A stretch of DNA of 64,000 nt from Oncomelania hupensis (lineage: Eukaryota > Mollusca > Gastropoda > Littorinimorpha > Pomatiopsidae). Both the position numbers and the translations under genes were made by a program. The notes beneath the pieces are model-generated. The model did not search any database, was not told the DNA's origin, and was given only the letters and a program-made list of their open reading frames with translations. The stretch is from positions 22,305,492 through 22,369,491 of the forward strand of contig CM072525.1 of assembly GCA_036898135.1 (NCBI GenBank), written 5' to 3'. Positions 11,710-23,300 of this stretch are shown here, one piece after another (position 1 is the stretch's first letter; every line of letters starts with the position of its first letter).

Positions 11710-11770
<61 letters not shown>
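11546..11770. repeat. (AGT)n then (ATT)n microsatellites
   Basis: (AGT)n lies at about 11546-11623. (ATT)n lies at about 11674-11769, interrupted by GTTTGTTTG. Confidence 0.95.
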
Positions 11771-11771
<1 letters not shown>

Positions 11772-12664
11772 TACTTAAAAAATAAAAAAAAAGAATAGTG
11801 TGCTGCTGTGCGTGCTCAATGGTGTAAATATTTGTTTTGTTTGTTTTTGCTGAAGTTGGGTGTAACCCGAAATATTCAGATGGTGTTACTAGTTATTTTT
11901 TCTTTTTTAGATTTACCAAAGTTTTCAGATGATTTATGGAAATTTCCGCCTGCCACGCAACAATTTTTTTAAATACGTGTTTCTCATTAAAATACATATC
12001 ATTGAAATACATTACTGTATCATTTAAAAAGAATAATATTAGTTAAATAAGTAATTGCTTTGGTGCTTGCATTAAAAATGTCACTGTTTTTTGAGACCAT
12101 TATAAACTGTCTTGCTTTGCCTTGTGCTAAAGGAACATCAACGTATCCGTATCGCTTTGAAGTTTTGTCATGGTTTTATTGCTGATATAGATTTGAAATC
12201 GTTTATGTGTGCATTATGTGTTATGTATTACTTTTACTCTTTATTACTAATTGTGTCAGTATATTAATCATCATAAAATAATAATAATACTAACTGCTTC
12301 AAAATGCGAATCTCGACTTGACTTACAGCTTGAAGCTGTGCAGATCGAAATAGAATTAGATCTAGAAGCAACAGCGGCTATTTTTATGCACGGATGTTTC
12401 ACCACAGGCTCTGAAGTCTTTTCTTTCGTCTTTGTAAACTCGTGGGCCTCCTACATTATGTACGTAGTATAGTATGTAATTGAGGCCTACGAAAGACGAG
12501 ACTTCCCAGCCTGTGGTTTCACGTAGTCCTGCCAGCATTCGTTGGTAAAACATCGGATAGCTTCGCTCGACTCGGAGAGCTTCGTTCGACTTCGGTAATT
12601 GCCTTTTTGGGCGAATGACTGGAACTAGGTTGGAAAAAAACAAGTTCGCAGCCAGCCAGCTTTA

Positions 12665-12797
12665 CTGTTACCTGGAGCGTCAGAGAGAGAAGGCGCGTAA
12701 GGCGGCATGTGGGCGCCTCGGGCGTTTGAACTACATCCTGTATCGGCCAGCGCCTTGAGCAGCTCTTGAGGTGGAAAAGCTCTATAGAAGAACAATT
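12665..12797 (+). repeat. Family B, 3' part
   Basis: GCGTCAGA, TGTGGGCGCCTCGGGCG, TATCGGCCAGCGCCTTGAGC and a final CTCTATAGAAGAAC match the 3' half of family B. Confidence 0.7.
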
Positions 12798-12809
12798 AAT
12801 ATAAATGCA

Positions 12810-12856
12810 CAAATGTGTCGTTTCCCTCACAGTCTCTGTCTCCCTCCCTGTCTCTG

Positions 12857-12907
<51 letters not shown>

Positions 12908-13662
12908 GTCTCCATATCTGTCTCTGTCTCCATATCTGTATGTCTCCATATCTGTTTCCCTCTTCGTCTCTGCATGCTTCCCTCTCCATGTCTCTCTGTC
13001 CCTGCCTGTCTCCCTTTGTCTCCCTCTTTGTCTCTGTCGCTATTTGTGTTTGTCTCTCTCTTTGTCTCTGTCGCTATTTGTGTTTGTCTCCCTCTTTGTC
13101 TCTGTCGCTATTTGTGTTTGTCTCCCTCTTTGTCTCTGTCGCTATTTGTGTTTGTCTCTCTCTTTGTCTCTGTCGCTATTTGTGTTTGTCTCTCTCTTTG
13201 TCTCTGTCGCTATTTGTGTTTGTCTCCCTCTTTGTCTCTGTCGCTATTTGTGTTTGTCTCCCTCTTTGTCTCTGTCGCTATTTGTGTTTGTCTCTCTCTT
13301 TGTCTCTGTCGCTATTTGTGTTTGTCTCCCTCTTTGTCTCTGTCGCTATTTGTGTTTGTCTCTCTCTTTGTCTCTGTCGCTATTTGTGTTTGTCTCTCTC
13401 TTTGTCTCTGTCGCTATTTGTGTTTGTCTCTCTCTTTGTCTCTGTCGCTATTTGTGTTTGTCTCTCTCTTTGTCTCTGTCGCTATTTGTGTTTGTCTCTC
13501 TCTTTGTCTCTGTCGCTATTTGTGTTTGTCTCCCTCTTTGTCTCTGTCGCTATTTGTGTTTGTCTCTCTCTTTGTCTCTGTCGCTATTTGTGTTTGTCTC
13601 TCTCTTTGTCTCTGTCGCTATTTGTGTTTGTCTCTCTCTTTGTCTCTCTCGGTCTCCTTCTT

Positions 13663-13742
<80 letters not shown>

Positions 13743-13929
13743 CCTCTCTCTATCCTGTATCTTTCTCACTGTCTCTCCATGTTTCTGTCTCCTTCTCTGT
13801 CTCTGTCTTCCTCTCTGTCTCTGTCCATCTGTCTCTCTCTGTTTTTCTCTCTCGGTCTCTCTCTCTTTCTCTCTCTGCCTCTCTCTCTCTCTCTCTCTCT
13901 CTCTGCCTCTCTCTGCCTCTCTCTCTCTG

Positions 13930-13964
<35 letters not shown>

Positions 13965-13975
13965 TTGGTGTCAAC
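12810..13975. repeat. CT-rich satellite block with a 34-bp minisatellite (18 units)
   Basis: Pyrimidine-rich sequence begins at about 12825. From about 13016 to 13640 a 34-bp unit repeats 18 times plus a partial copy (TTTGTCTC, T or C, CTC, then TTTGTCTCTGTCGC and TATTTGTG). Units differ mainly at one C/T position. (CT)n follows at about 13660-13740 and imperfect CT repeats to 13960. The three long plus-strand frames (391-448 codons) exist only because the repeat contains no TAA, TAG or TGA in any frame. They are not genes. Confidence 0.95.
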
Positions 13976-14029
13976 GGTGAGAGAAAATCGACTATTATTG
14001 ATGACTCCTGTCGTTGCCTTCAGTAATGG

Positions 14030-14160
14030 CTTACTGGGTGGCACTATGTTAGGTCAACGAAAGAGCTGCACACGTCGTTTGCCACCAACGAGATTCCAAA
14101 ATACGTTAGCGCATTGAGCAGCTCTTGAGCTAGAAAAGCACTATATAAAAACGATTATTA
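14030..14160 (+). repeat. Family B fragment, diverged
   Basis: The end block GCGCATTGAGCAGCTCTTGA followed by AGAAAAGCACTATATAAAAA matches the 3' end of family B. Confidence 0.55.
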
Positions 14161-14525
14161 TTACTTTTATTTTGTTTAAAAAGATAGAAACTAGTTACTA
14201 TTGGCGTTCATAAACAGTAGACAGAAGCTGTCATTTACTGCCAATCCCACTGTTTTTAGAAGAGACAACTGCAACCTATTTTTGTGTGTGTGTGTTGCCT
14301 CCTTTGATTAGATAAAATAATAACATTTTGCATTTTAATACTGTAAGGAGAGTTGTTGTCCTCTGCAAATAAGGAATTGTTACTAGGGTATCTGTAGGCA
14401 CAAGAAAGTTTACTGACACCATTATTGCACAATAATTATTAGTACGCTCCCTGACCGAGAGGCCAAGACATACACTTAAGCATCATGTGTTTGTACGTGC
14501 GTATATGTTTTAATAACAACACTGA
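14161..14525. other. Intergenic, nothing recognised
   Basis: No gene or RNA supported. Confidence 0.5.
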
Positions 14526-14537
14526 ATAATAATAATG

Positions 14538-14600
<63 letters not shown>

Positions 14601-14880
14601 TAATGGATGCTATTTACTTCCTTTACTCTAAATTACCTTAATCGGTCTCAAAGTGCGGCGATCTGTACCTAACACGCTAACATGTTACACCCACTCTCAC
14701 ACAAATTCAACAAACACACATCTATCATTCAAACATCTGGTGTAAAGGTAGAGAGATCGATATTAAAGAAGACGTAAAGGAACTATAATGTTATTTTTGA
14801 CATTAATTTTAGACTGACCGCATCCACTACCATTATTGAAAGGGGGGAGGAAACCTCAGTATTGCGGATCGAGAAAAACC
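14526..14880 (-). repeat. (AAT)n tract plus interspersed family E, copy 1
   Basis: The (AAT)n run at 14526-14602 borders sequence resembling 37134-37400 (TCTCAAAGTGCGGCGATCTGTA here, ACTCAAAGCGCATCGATCTGTA there, then TATCATTCA and GGGAGGAAACC). The arrangement fits a LINE or SINE 3' end read on the minus strand with an (ATT)n tail. Diverged. Confidence 0.55.
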
Positions 14881-15264
14881 CTTGATGATCTGATTAGTGT
14901 CGTACACCTAAAGTCGCATCAATTCCCCCCCCCCCCACACACCCTTCCCCCTTCTCTTGCCCTTCTCTCTCTCTCTACTACACCCCCCACCCCCCTTCCT
15001 TGTTGGAATCGAACCCGCGACCCCCTGCGCCATGAGGTTTCCCTCGATGTTGGTTGTGTTTTATGAGGCTCAACAGTTTTAATGGTTTTTTGTGGGTTTG
15101 TGTGTGTGTGTATGGGTGTGTGTGTGGATGTGTATGTGTGTGTGTGTACTTGCTCTTAGTATTGTCGGTTTTTCTCTGGAATCCAATTTAAAACCCATTT
15201 GTTGGAAGTTTAAGAGCTGCAGATGCGTCCGTGCGGGGGAGAGGGAGGGAGGGAGGGAGGGAGA

Positions 15265-15311
<47 letters not shown>

Positions 15312-15393
15312 CATGTCTCTCTACGTGGCTGAAATCGTGAAGTAAATCTTTATAGTTCCCACATAACACATCTTCTTAAGGCGTCAGGACTAA
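14881..15393. repeat. C-rich, GT-rich and (GA)n simple sequence
   Basis: Poly-C/CT-rich 14925-15000, GT-rich 15090-15150, and (GGGA)n/(GA)n at about 15240-15310. No gene. Confidence 0.8.
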
Positions 15394-15755
15394 CACACAC
15401 ACACACGCACACACACACACCCACACACACACACGCACACCCACACACACACACACACATACTTGCACAGACACCGTTATTTGGACTTTCCTCAAACGCC
15501 ACATACGTTGTGTGGACAATGAGTCGTTTTTTTACCCCCTTTTTAAGTACTTTGAAGTGTTCTAACCCTAACCCTAACCCTAACGGATCACTAAATGGAC
15601 GTCCCAACAAGGAGGTATGTCCAAAGAACGTATGTAGATGTGCACTAGTTTTTCCAAAGAACCCCGTGTAAACATGCGCACGCACACACACACACACACA
15701 CTCCTACACACACATACACACACACACACACACCCGCACACACACTCACAACGCT
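15394..15755. repeat. (CA)n microsatellites around a short telomere-like tract
   Basis: (CA)n runs occupy about 15394-15460 and 15680-15750. Between them, 15563-15584 holds 22 bases of perfect TAACCC repeats (3.7 units), the complement of the metazoan telomere repeat TTAGGG. Confidence 0.9.
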
Positions 15756-16747
15756 GTGCTAACCACCTAGATACTTAGACTCGCCTTAAAAGATGGTAAT
15801 GGAATAGCTAAGGCATCTGGGACATAATCCGGTGAGCCAAAGACGTAGTAATCCCAGTTTTAAAGGAGTGATAGGGAAAATATCGATATTCGCTTTTCCA
15901 GTTCCGGTGGCTTTCTCTGGAATTTTAAAAAAAAAAGTTTGTTGTTGCATAGACGGAATGAAGACGTTGGTTGAAATTGATATGGATTATTTATAGGCTA
16001 CCTACTATCTACAGGCGCCTGTATCCAGCTGGAAGTCCGAGACCTCACTGTATAATTATTATATATAGAGATGCTCACATATTACAAATCTTCCGCTTCC
16101 GAACACGAGCTCCCGTACTAATTACATTTCTTCTGCCGTCAAGGGAATTTAAGTATTATCATTATTATAGCAATGAAAAGGTTTGTTCAGATAAGTAGTG
16201 CCACAAACCTAGCCGGTTTTGTTGAAAATCAAATAGTCGAGTGTGACAGTATGTTTTAAAAAAAAACTTTGTCATTTGCCAGTTGCCAGTTATTTAAATC
16301 TTTAGGCATACCCCATGTTATAACTGCTGGCCGTCATCCTCTCTCGGCTCAACGATGCATCAAATCTGGCTTTGTTGAAAATCGAATAGTCGATTTTAAT
16401 AATGTCTACACATCCAGAGAATATTCAGTTAACGCAAAGGAGGATGATTCTGAAAGACTGCTATATAAATAAGTATGGCATTCCGCGCGAAGCGCCCTAA
16501 GCGGATATCGTGTTAGAAAACTCAGGGGAGGCAATGCGATGCATAGCTACAAATAAGCCAACCTTGAGTGTCGAATGCGGCTAATCCGTCGCTTTTTAAA
16601 TTTAAACGACCCAGACTGTGCAGTAAATACGCACCGATGCGTGTGAAACAATAAGTAAATGATCCTTTGGCGTAATAAAATAATGTACAAGAATTTAAGT
16701 GCAAAACAATTGTTTGTATATAGATCACATGTATGTAGATGTGTTTC
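15756..16747. other. Intergenic, nothing recognised
   Basis: No gene supported. A TTTGTTGAAAATC.AATAGTCGA phrase occurs twice, at about 16219 and 16371. Confidence 0.5.
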
Positions 16748-17088
16748 AGAATGATGAAGCATGAGACCAAAATTGGTGGCCAAAAACCGATAGTCTAGCA
16801 CTCCCAAAAGTTCCTCCAGATGGCAAAACAAAGTCCAGCGTAAAAAGAGAACTGCTTGAACAAGAAATTACACAATGGTTTTGCTCTTTTTAAAGTTGTT
16901 GTATCAAATTTTATTCATCAGATTAACATAAGTTGCACTGATACTTTTTTAAAGAAAAGTTAACATTGATAACAAACAGAATGACAAAGCACGAGACCAA
17001 AATTAGTGACCAAAAACCGATAGCCTAGCAATCCAAAAAGTTCATCCCGAAGGCAAAAATTACCAGCGTAGAAATGCACTATTGCTAG
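16748..17088. repeat. Direct duplication, ~110-bp units 230 bp apart
   Basis: The units at 16748-16860 and 16978-17088 share AGACCAAAATT.GTG, CCAAAAACCGATAG and CAAAAAGTTC-type blocks and a CAGCGTA end. The 117 bp between them differ from both. Confidence 0.75.
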
Positions 17089-17482
17089 GCTAATTGATAA
17101 CCAAAATCATGTCAAATCCATAGATGTGAAGTCACTACATATCCAGATATGCACTGAAAGCTGTTTTTTTTTTTTATCAATGGTTGCAATGACAGCATAA
17201 TTATTGCGTAGGCATAGATCCTGCACGCCGTTTCATTCCTATAACTAATATCCCTAGCTCAATCAAGCCCGATATAAGAAAGACTGCCGATGAATATGAT
17301 ATCGTTTGCTATTCGAGAAAGGCTATACAAGACAAAATTTGACCTGATCAGAGTTGAACCGGGTGCGAAGCAGCAGTGCACTACAAGTAGGCCTATTTTA
17401 TTGTTGAGTTCCAAAACAGTATAGATGTCTAGCTTTAATGTTATCGACACTACAGTGTACATTGGTTTCTAGGCGAATGCAG

Positions 17483-17485
<3 letters not shown>

Positions 17486-17572
<87 letters not shown>
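17486..17572. repeat. (ATT)n microsatellite
   Basis: Near-perfect (ATT)n of about 87 bases. The poly-Ile frames on both strands are artefacts of it. Confidence 0.95.
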
Positions 17573-17805
17573 GACATTATAATCATTATTGAGGAAGATT
17601 TCAGTCACGTAGGCCTATACAGTTTGATGGCAAAACGGCCGGTTACTCTACAAATAAGCATATTTTTCAATCATTCGTGATGCTCACCTTGTTTCACCCT
17701 TCGGGAATCTGAAGAATGAAAGTCCGGGGCACATGTAACGACCATTGTGCACTTAGTAGCACTGCAGTGATCACTCCCACATATCTTTTCGTAGAATTGT
17801 AGAAT

Positions 17806-17808
<3 letters not shown>

Positions 17809-17877
<69 letters not shown>

Positions 17878-18560
17878 TGCATTTATACAGCGCATTTTCA
17901 TTAGAATAACAACTCAATGAGCTTACACACATCATTCGTATGCATCATCACAACATTCGCACTACATCATGTCTAGCATCATTCAGAAAGTATTATTAAT
18001 GTTCTTACTATTTGCACAGAAACGCCTTGCGGAACAAGTGCGTTTTAAGCAGCTCTTAAAGGAAACAAGGCCTGTACAATGTCTTAAACCGGCAGGCAGC
18101 GCATTCCAAACCTTGGGTGCTTGAAAACTAAAAGACCGCTCGCCAATTGTTTTAAGCCGACGCTTGGGCGTTTTCAAAAGTTTTTCATCTGATGAGCGCA
18201 AAGAACGAGTTGTAGTGTAGGTAGTGAGTACCTCAGACAGATATGGTGGAAGTGACTGGTCAAAGTGGCGGAAAGCTAGGACAGCAATTTTGTATTTTAT
18301 GCAATTTTGTATTCAATGCGAATGGTGAAGCTCCTTTAAAAGAGGTGTGACATGATCACGCTTCCGTTTTATTAAGCACAAGCCGAGCAGCACAGTTCTG
18401 TACACGTTGCAGTCGGCTAACTTCATCAATGGGGAGACCAGCTAGAACTGAATTACAATAATCAAGTCTGGATGTCACAAAAGCGCTGACCAAATGTGTG
18501 CATGCATCCCTCGAAAGAAAGTGCCTCAAGGACGCTAATTACAGTGTCTCGTTCCATGCC
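17809..18560 (-). mobile_element. CR1/L2-like LINE, 3' end with (ATT)n tail
   Basis: On the minus strand a 72-codon frame (17983-18201) encodes RSSDEKLLKTPKRRLKTIGE, then RSFSFQAPKVWNALP and SFKSCLK. This is the typical C-terminal end of CR1/L2-type LINE reverse transcriptases (pattern RLKT.G.RSFS..APK.WN.LP). The frame is followed by a short 3' region and an (ATT)n tail (17809-17873 on plus). The second half (18290-18560) continues upstream into non-coding or decayed sequence. A sister copy lies at 51530-51918. 5'-truncated, inactive. Confidence 0.75.
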
Positions 18561-18691
18561 GTAGGCCATTTTCTATCACGATGACCGCTTGTTGGCGCTG
18601 GCAACCTTTCGGTTTCGCGTGTCCGGACTAATGCTCCTTCTTTGTGAAACTAACCTTTCTTTAACAAAACCCATGGCCGCAAGATAGCAGC

Positions 18692-18836
<145 letters not shown>

Positions 18837-19193
18837 TCATCGTTAATCTCTGTTCTCTTTTCTTCTTTCCCCCGTGGGGGTGCCGAGAGTTTCTGTATAA
18901 ATAGCATCCCCACTTTTTGGAAATTTAGTGCTTTAAGTTCCCACTGTCGCTGTCTTTTTCCTTTGTTCTTTCTCATTCCTATTCTGTTCTATCAATCTAC
19001 TATAACTATCTTCTTCGCTAGTCCAGTCACCTACCTTTTTTCTTGAAAACTTTTCCGGGACCAAACTCATTTGTGTGTGAGGTCTGCTTGATCAGCTTAA
19101 AAATATTGGACGCTTTCTGCCAAATAGTCACTTGGCTATGATATTATTTTTTGGCAATGTAGGCATTTTATATGTATGTGTTTTGTTGATATT

Positions 19194-19824
19194 TGTTACG
19201 TTGAAACGCGAATGGTAGTACGTCGGAAGCGCGCACGATAGATCTAATCGTTTCGTTTTGCAAAGTATTCAATGATGGAGTTTATTTACCTTTGATTTGA
19301 GTTTGCATTGTTGTTAGGAGAGGCTTTGTATAACGTTGATAATTTTTGTTGGTCGATATTGTTGTAGAATTCTCTGGACCCGCTTGTTTACTATCGATCG
19401 AAGTTTCGGGATAAATATCGAAGTATGGCGGAAGGAGAAGAAATATGTATGACGTAAGTCAGTGATGACGATTTTTTATTTGATTGGCTGTAGTGCGTCA
19501 TTTTAGTCTACTGGGTTCGAAATTGTTCGGGAAAAGAGAGAGAGATTATAAAATTGTGTGCCGCACTGTTGTTGAGAGATTGTTGTTGATAGTAAAGCTG
19601 GAGAGTAAATTTGAAAGTTGTTGAGTTGAGTTGAGAATTGTATGCAGTTGTTGATGTGTGCTGAATAAAAGTGGAAAACTTCATACGTCGACTTTGTGAC
19701 TTGTATGCTGATTGAGCAGGCTGTGTGAATAAACGAATCTGAGTTACACCTTATCAGGACTTCAGCATCGGGGCTGAATCAAATACTGATAAAGAAAAAC
19801 ACCATCATCGAACTGAGTGTAACA
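19194..19824 (+). repeat. 5' LTR (631 bp)
   Basis: Begins TGTTACG and ends GTGTAACA. It contains a TATA box (TATAAAA at about 19547) and AATAAA at 19664-19669, which fits promoter and polyadenylation roles. It is followed by TTTTGGGGGTCAAGCCG, where a tRNA primer site would lie; I could not assign the tRNA. Confidence 0.95.
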
Positions 19825-20342
19825 TTTTGGGGGTCAAGCCGCGATTCACGCCATAGCCAAGGGTTCAACTGCTACAACAAGCGAGTCAACGTTACGAGAG
19901 GCAGTCATCGAGGGTAGCCGCCAACGAGTTGCGTCGAGAGGGGCCAACATACTGGGACTACATCACCGATAGGTTCGGGTTGACTGCAAGGGCGTGTAGT
20001 CGCTGAAGAGTTGCTTCGTGAGCGAACAACAGATCGGGACTACGTGGCTGCCGTAAGACTACGTCGAGGGACAGTCTCGGAGCTACATCGCCAGTATTAG
20101 AGAGAGCGACGAGCGGACGTCGCGTCTACTTCAGCACAGGAGCGTATACATCAACACCAGCGTAGTGCAGCGTCGCATACGACGAGGACAGCGGGGCCTG
20201 CGTCAGCGAAGGCGACTAGTGACAAGCATCAGCGCTACTGCAGAAAGCGTGCTGTTCTAGAACAGTCTAGAAGGGTGCAGCACAGAAAAGAACTTTCCAG
20301 AAAAGAACTTTCCAGAAAAGAACTTTCCAGAAAAGCATTAAG
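19825..20342 (+). other. LTR element leader with 15-bp tandem repeat
   Basis: Untranslated leader between the 5' LTR and the gag start. At about 20283-20336 a 15-bp unit (GAAAAGAACTTTCCA) is repeated about 3.5 times just before the ATG, in a good context (AAGATGG). Confidence 0.8.
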
Positions 20343-23300
20343 ATGGCTGACTTCTGGCAGAAAGGGATTGCACTGAATCTCAAAGGCAAACAGCTGACGG
20401 AGTACGTCAAGTCCCAGGAGAGAATACAAGAACGAGAATTAGAAGAGCAGCGTCGCCGTGAAGAAAGAGAATTAGAGGAACAGCGACGGCACGAAGAAAG
20501 AGAATTTGAACTGAAGCGTCTGGAAATTGAACAGCAGCGGCAAGAAAAAGAGGAGCAGCGACGCCGAGAAGAAAGGGAGGACCAGCGTGACGAGATGGAC
20601 GAGAGACAATTAGAGGCTGAGCGTCAGTACCAGCTAGAGTTGGCGCGTATCCAGAACAATCAGCATGCGCCACAAGTCACCAACGACCATACGGCTCCAA
20701 AATTGCCAGCTTTCGTCGACGGGAAGGACCAGATCGACAGCTATCTGGCGAGATTCGAAAGGTTCGCCGAAAGCTCCAACTGGCAACCTCGAGACTGGGC
20801 GATTCGATTAAGTGCACTTCTGACAGGGCAAGCGCTCGAAGTTTACACCAGACTGTCGAACGATGACGCCAAAAACTACGACGTCTTGAAAGAGGCCCTG
20901 TTGCAGTGCTACAACTTTACAGAGAAGGGCTACCGTAAACGCTTCCGTGAATGCCGGCCTAAGTCAGACGAGACGCCAAAGCAGTTTGTGGAGCGCCTGT
21001 CGTCATATCTACACAAGTGGGTGGAGTTATCAGGCGAAAGGAAGTCTTACGACAGTCTCCATGACCTGATCGTGAAGGAACAATTTCTCAATGCCTGTCA
21101 CAAGGACCTAGCGACCCACTTAGAAGAACAAAAGCTGCAGACGCTTAAAGATGTGACTGAGGCTGCTGAAAGATATCTCATCGCTCATGGGAAGACCCTG
21201 GGGCCACCCAGCGCGACGAAACATTTTCAGAAGACTGGAAACCATGTGAACCAGATCCAGGGAAGTCAGACGAGCCAGAGACAGACAGACTCCACGCCTT
21301 CTCCCAGGGAAGGGCATTCAAGAGGCTGTTTCACCTGCAACGCTACAGACCACAGGGCGGCTAATTGTCCTCAAAACAAAAGTAGCGGACAGCGGAGCAG
21401 TACGGACAACGCAGCGGCGGGCAACCGGCAGAGGCGGTTCTTCAATCAACGGCAAACCAGTAGATCTGACCATCAGGTGTGCGGCGGGAGCGTCATTCTC
21501 CCGAGTGAGACCAAGCGCACAGCTACTCCTGCGGACGTGCAAGAGTGCATGACCGATGGCCAACTTCTCCTTGCCAACAGAAAATCCATCCCCGTCGTCG
21601 CCAGCGCAGCTGTGACCGTCCAGAACATGCCTGTTTCAAAGGGACGCGTCGGAAATCATGAAGTGACTGTTTTAAGAGACTCTGGCTGCAGTGGGGTCAT
21701 CGTCAAAGAAGACCTAATCGCTAAAGAACAGTTCACTGGCGATTCTAAATGGACACTTATGGCCGACAGCAAATGTTTGAAAGCGCCAGTTGCGAAGATT
21801 CATGTCAACACCCCTTTCTACATAGGCGAAGTCGAAGCGGTTTGCCTGAAGAAGCCGCTGTATGATTTGATGATCGGGAATATCGACGGCGCGAGACGAC
21901 CCGACGACCCCGATCCAGAGTGGAGTCCTGCCTCAACCCAACGCGTCGAAGTTGTGGAGGAGGATCCATTGCCATTTCCCGATGGAGACCTTACAGAGCT
22001 GCTACGGGACAATGTGGTTACTCCGGCTCAGCCCTGCCGACCAGAGATCGTCAGTGCTGTTACTACCAGGGCCCAGGCCAAGAGAGACAAGATGTCTACG
22101 CCACTGAAGGTCGCCGACAACTCCAAAGCTGCCATCGTGGACAGAGATAAGCTGATCCAGCTCCAGGAAGCTGATAGCACTTTAAACAAGTACAGGAACC
22201 GCCAAGACCACGTGACCAAAGGCAGTGGTACGGTCTATTTTGAGGTGAAGGCCAAGATCCTGTACCGAATCTTCCAGCACCCGAGGGTCAACGGAGGGAA
22301 ACCACTACGTCAAGTCTTGGTACCGTTACCCCTAAGGCGCCAGGTGATGGAAGTAGCGCATGACTCAATCATGGGAGGTCACCTGGGTATCAAGAAGACG
22401 TCGGATAGAATCCAGGCGGTATTCTACTGGCCAGGACTTCATGCGGACGTCAGCCGTTTCTGCCGATCGTGTGACATTTGCCAGAAGACCATACCTCGAG
22501 GAAGGGTCCCGAAAGTGCCTATGCAGAGGATGCCTCTGATCGACCGACCTTTCAAGAGGGTGGCCTTAGACTTAATCGGCGAAATAAGACCTCCGAGTGA
22601 AGAAGGTCATCGGTGGGTACTGACTTTAGTGGACTATGCGACTCGGTACCCAGAAGCAGTGCCACTGAAGAAGATTGACACTGAAACTGTAGCAGAGGCA
22701 CTGGTGTACATGTTCAGTAGACTTGGAGTGCCTGAAGAAATTCTGACAGACCTCGGGACGCAGTTCGTCTCTGACTGCATGAAGGAGGTCAACAGACTGC
22801 TGAGCATCCGGCATTTGACTACGACACCCTACCATCCGATGTGCAACGGGCTTGTCGAAAAGTTCAATGCTACGCTGAAGTCCACCCTGAAGAAACTGTG
22901 CAGCGAGCAGCCCAGACAATGGCATCGCTATATCAACGCCTTACTTTTCGCCTACAGAGAAGTACCGCAGGAGTCCACCGGCTTTTCTCCGTTCGAGCTG
23001 CTGTACGGAAGAACCATCCGAGGGCCGATGCACATCCTGAAAGAACTGTGGACGAAGGAAGTGGACACCCCAGAGGTGAAGAACAGTTACCAGTACGTGT
23101 TTGAGCTACGGGAGAAGCTGGAGCAGACTCTCGAGATAGCCAGAGAAAACCTGAAGAAGTTCCAGGACTGTGGAAAGCACTACTATGACCGTAGGGCTGT
23201 GAACAGGAAGTTTAAACCTGGCAACAAAGTGCTGGTGCTGCTACCTACTGATCACAATAAGTTGCTGATGCAGTGGAAAGGCCCGTACGAAGTGGAGACC

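Larger units (their letters stand above)
10902..12648. mobile_element. Inverted-repeat element, ~1.75 kb, no transposase seen
   Basis: The arms at 10902-10990 and 12546-12648 are inverted copies of each other. Shared blocks are AACTTGTTTTTTCCAACC, CCAGTCATTCGCCCAAA, and CCGAAGTCGAACGAAGCT. CAGCCAGC occurs beside each arm (10894-10901 and 12649-12656), a possible 8-bp TSD. The two halves of a family B repeat flank the unit, which suggests insertion into it. The interior holds a truncated family A copy (11488-11545) and large (AGT)n and (ATT)n tracts. No transposase-like frame is seen. A non-autonomous DNA transposon is the likeliest reading; a chance inversion of a repeat is the alternative. 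Confidence 0.55.

Noticed and set aside
13016..13640. Regularly spaced repeats as a CRISPR array
   Set aside because: Repeats are contiguous 34-bp units without unique spacers, in a eukaryotic repeat-rich setting.
12771..14117. Three overlapping forward frames of 391-448 codons rich in Leu/Ser/Val/Cys
   Set aside because: They come from a CT-rich 34-bp minisatellite that has no stop codon in any forward frame; no domain, splice structure or codon bias.
15563..15584. Chromosome end
   Set aside because: Only 22 bases of telomere-like repeat, with ordinary sequence on both sides.
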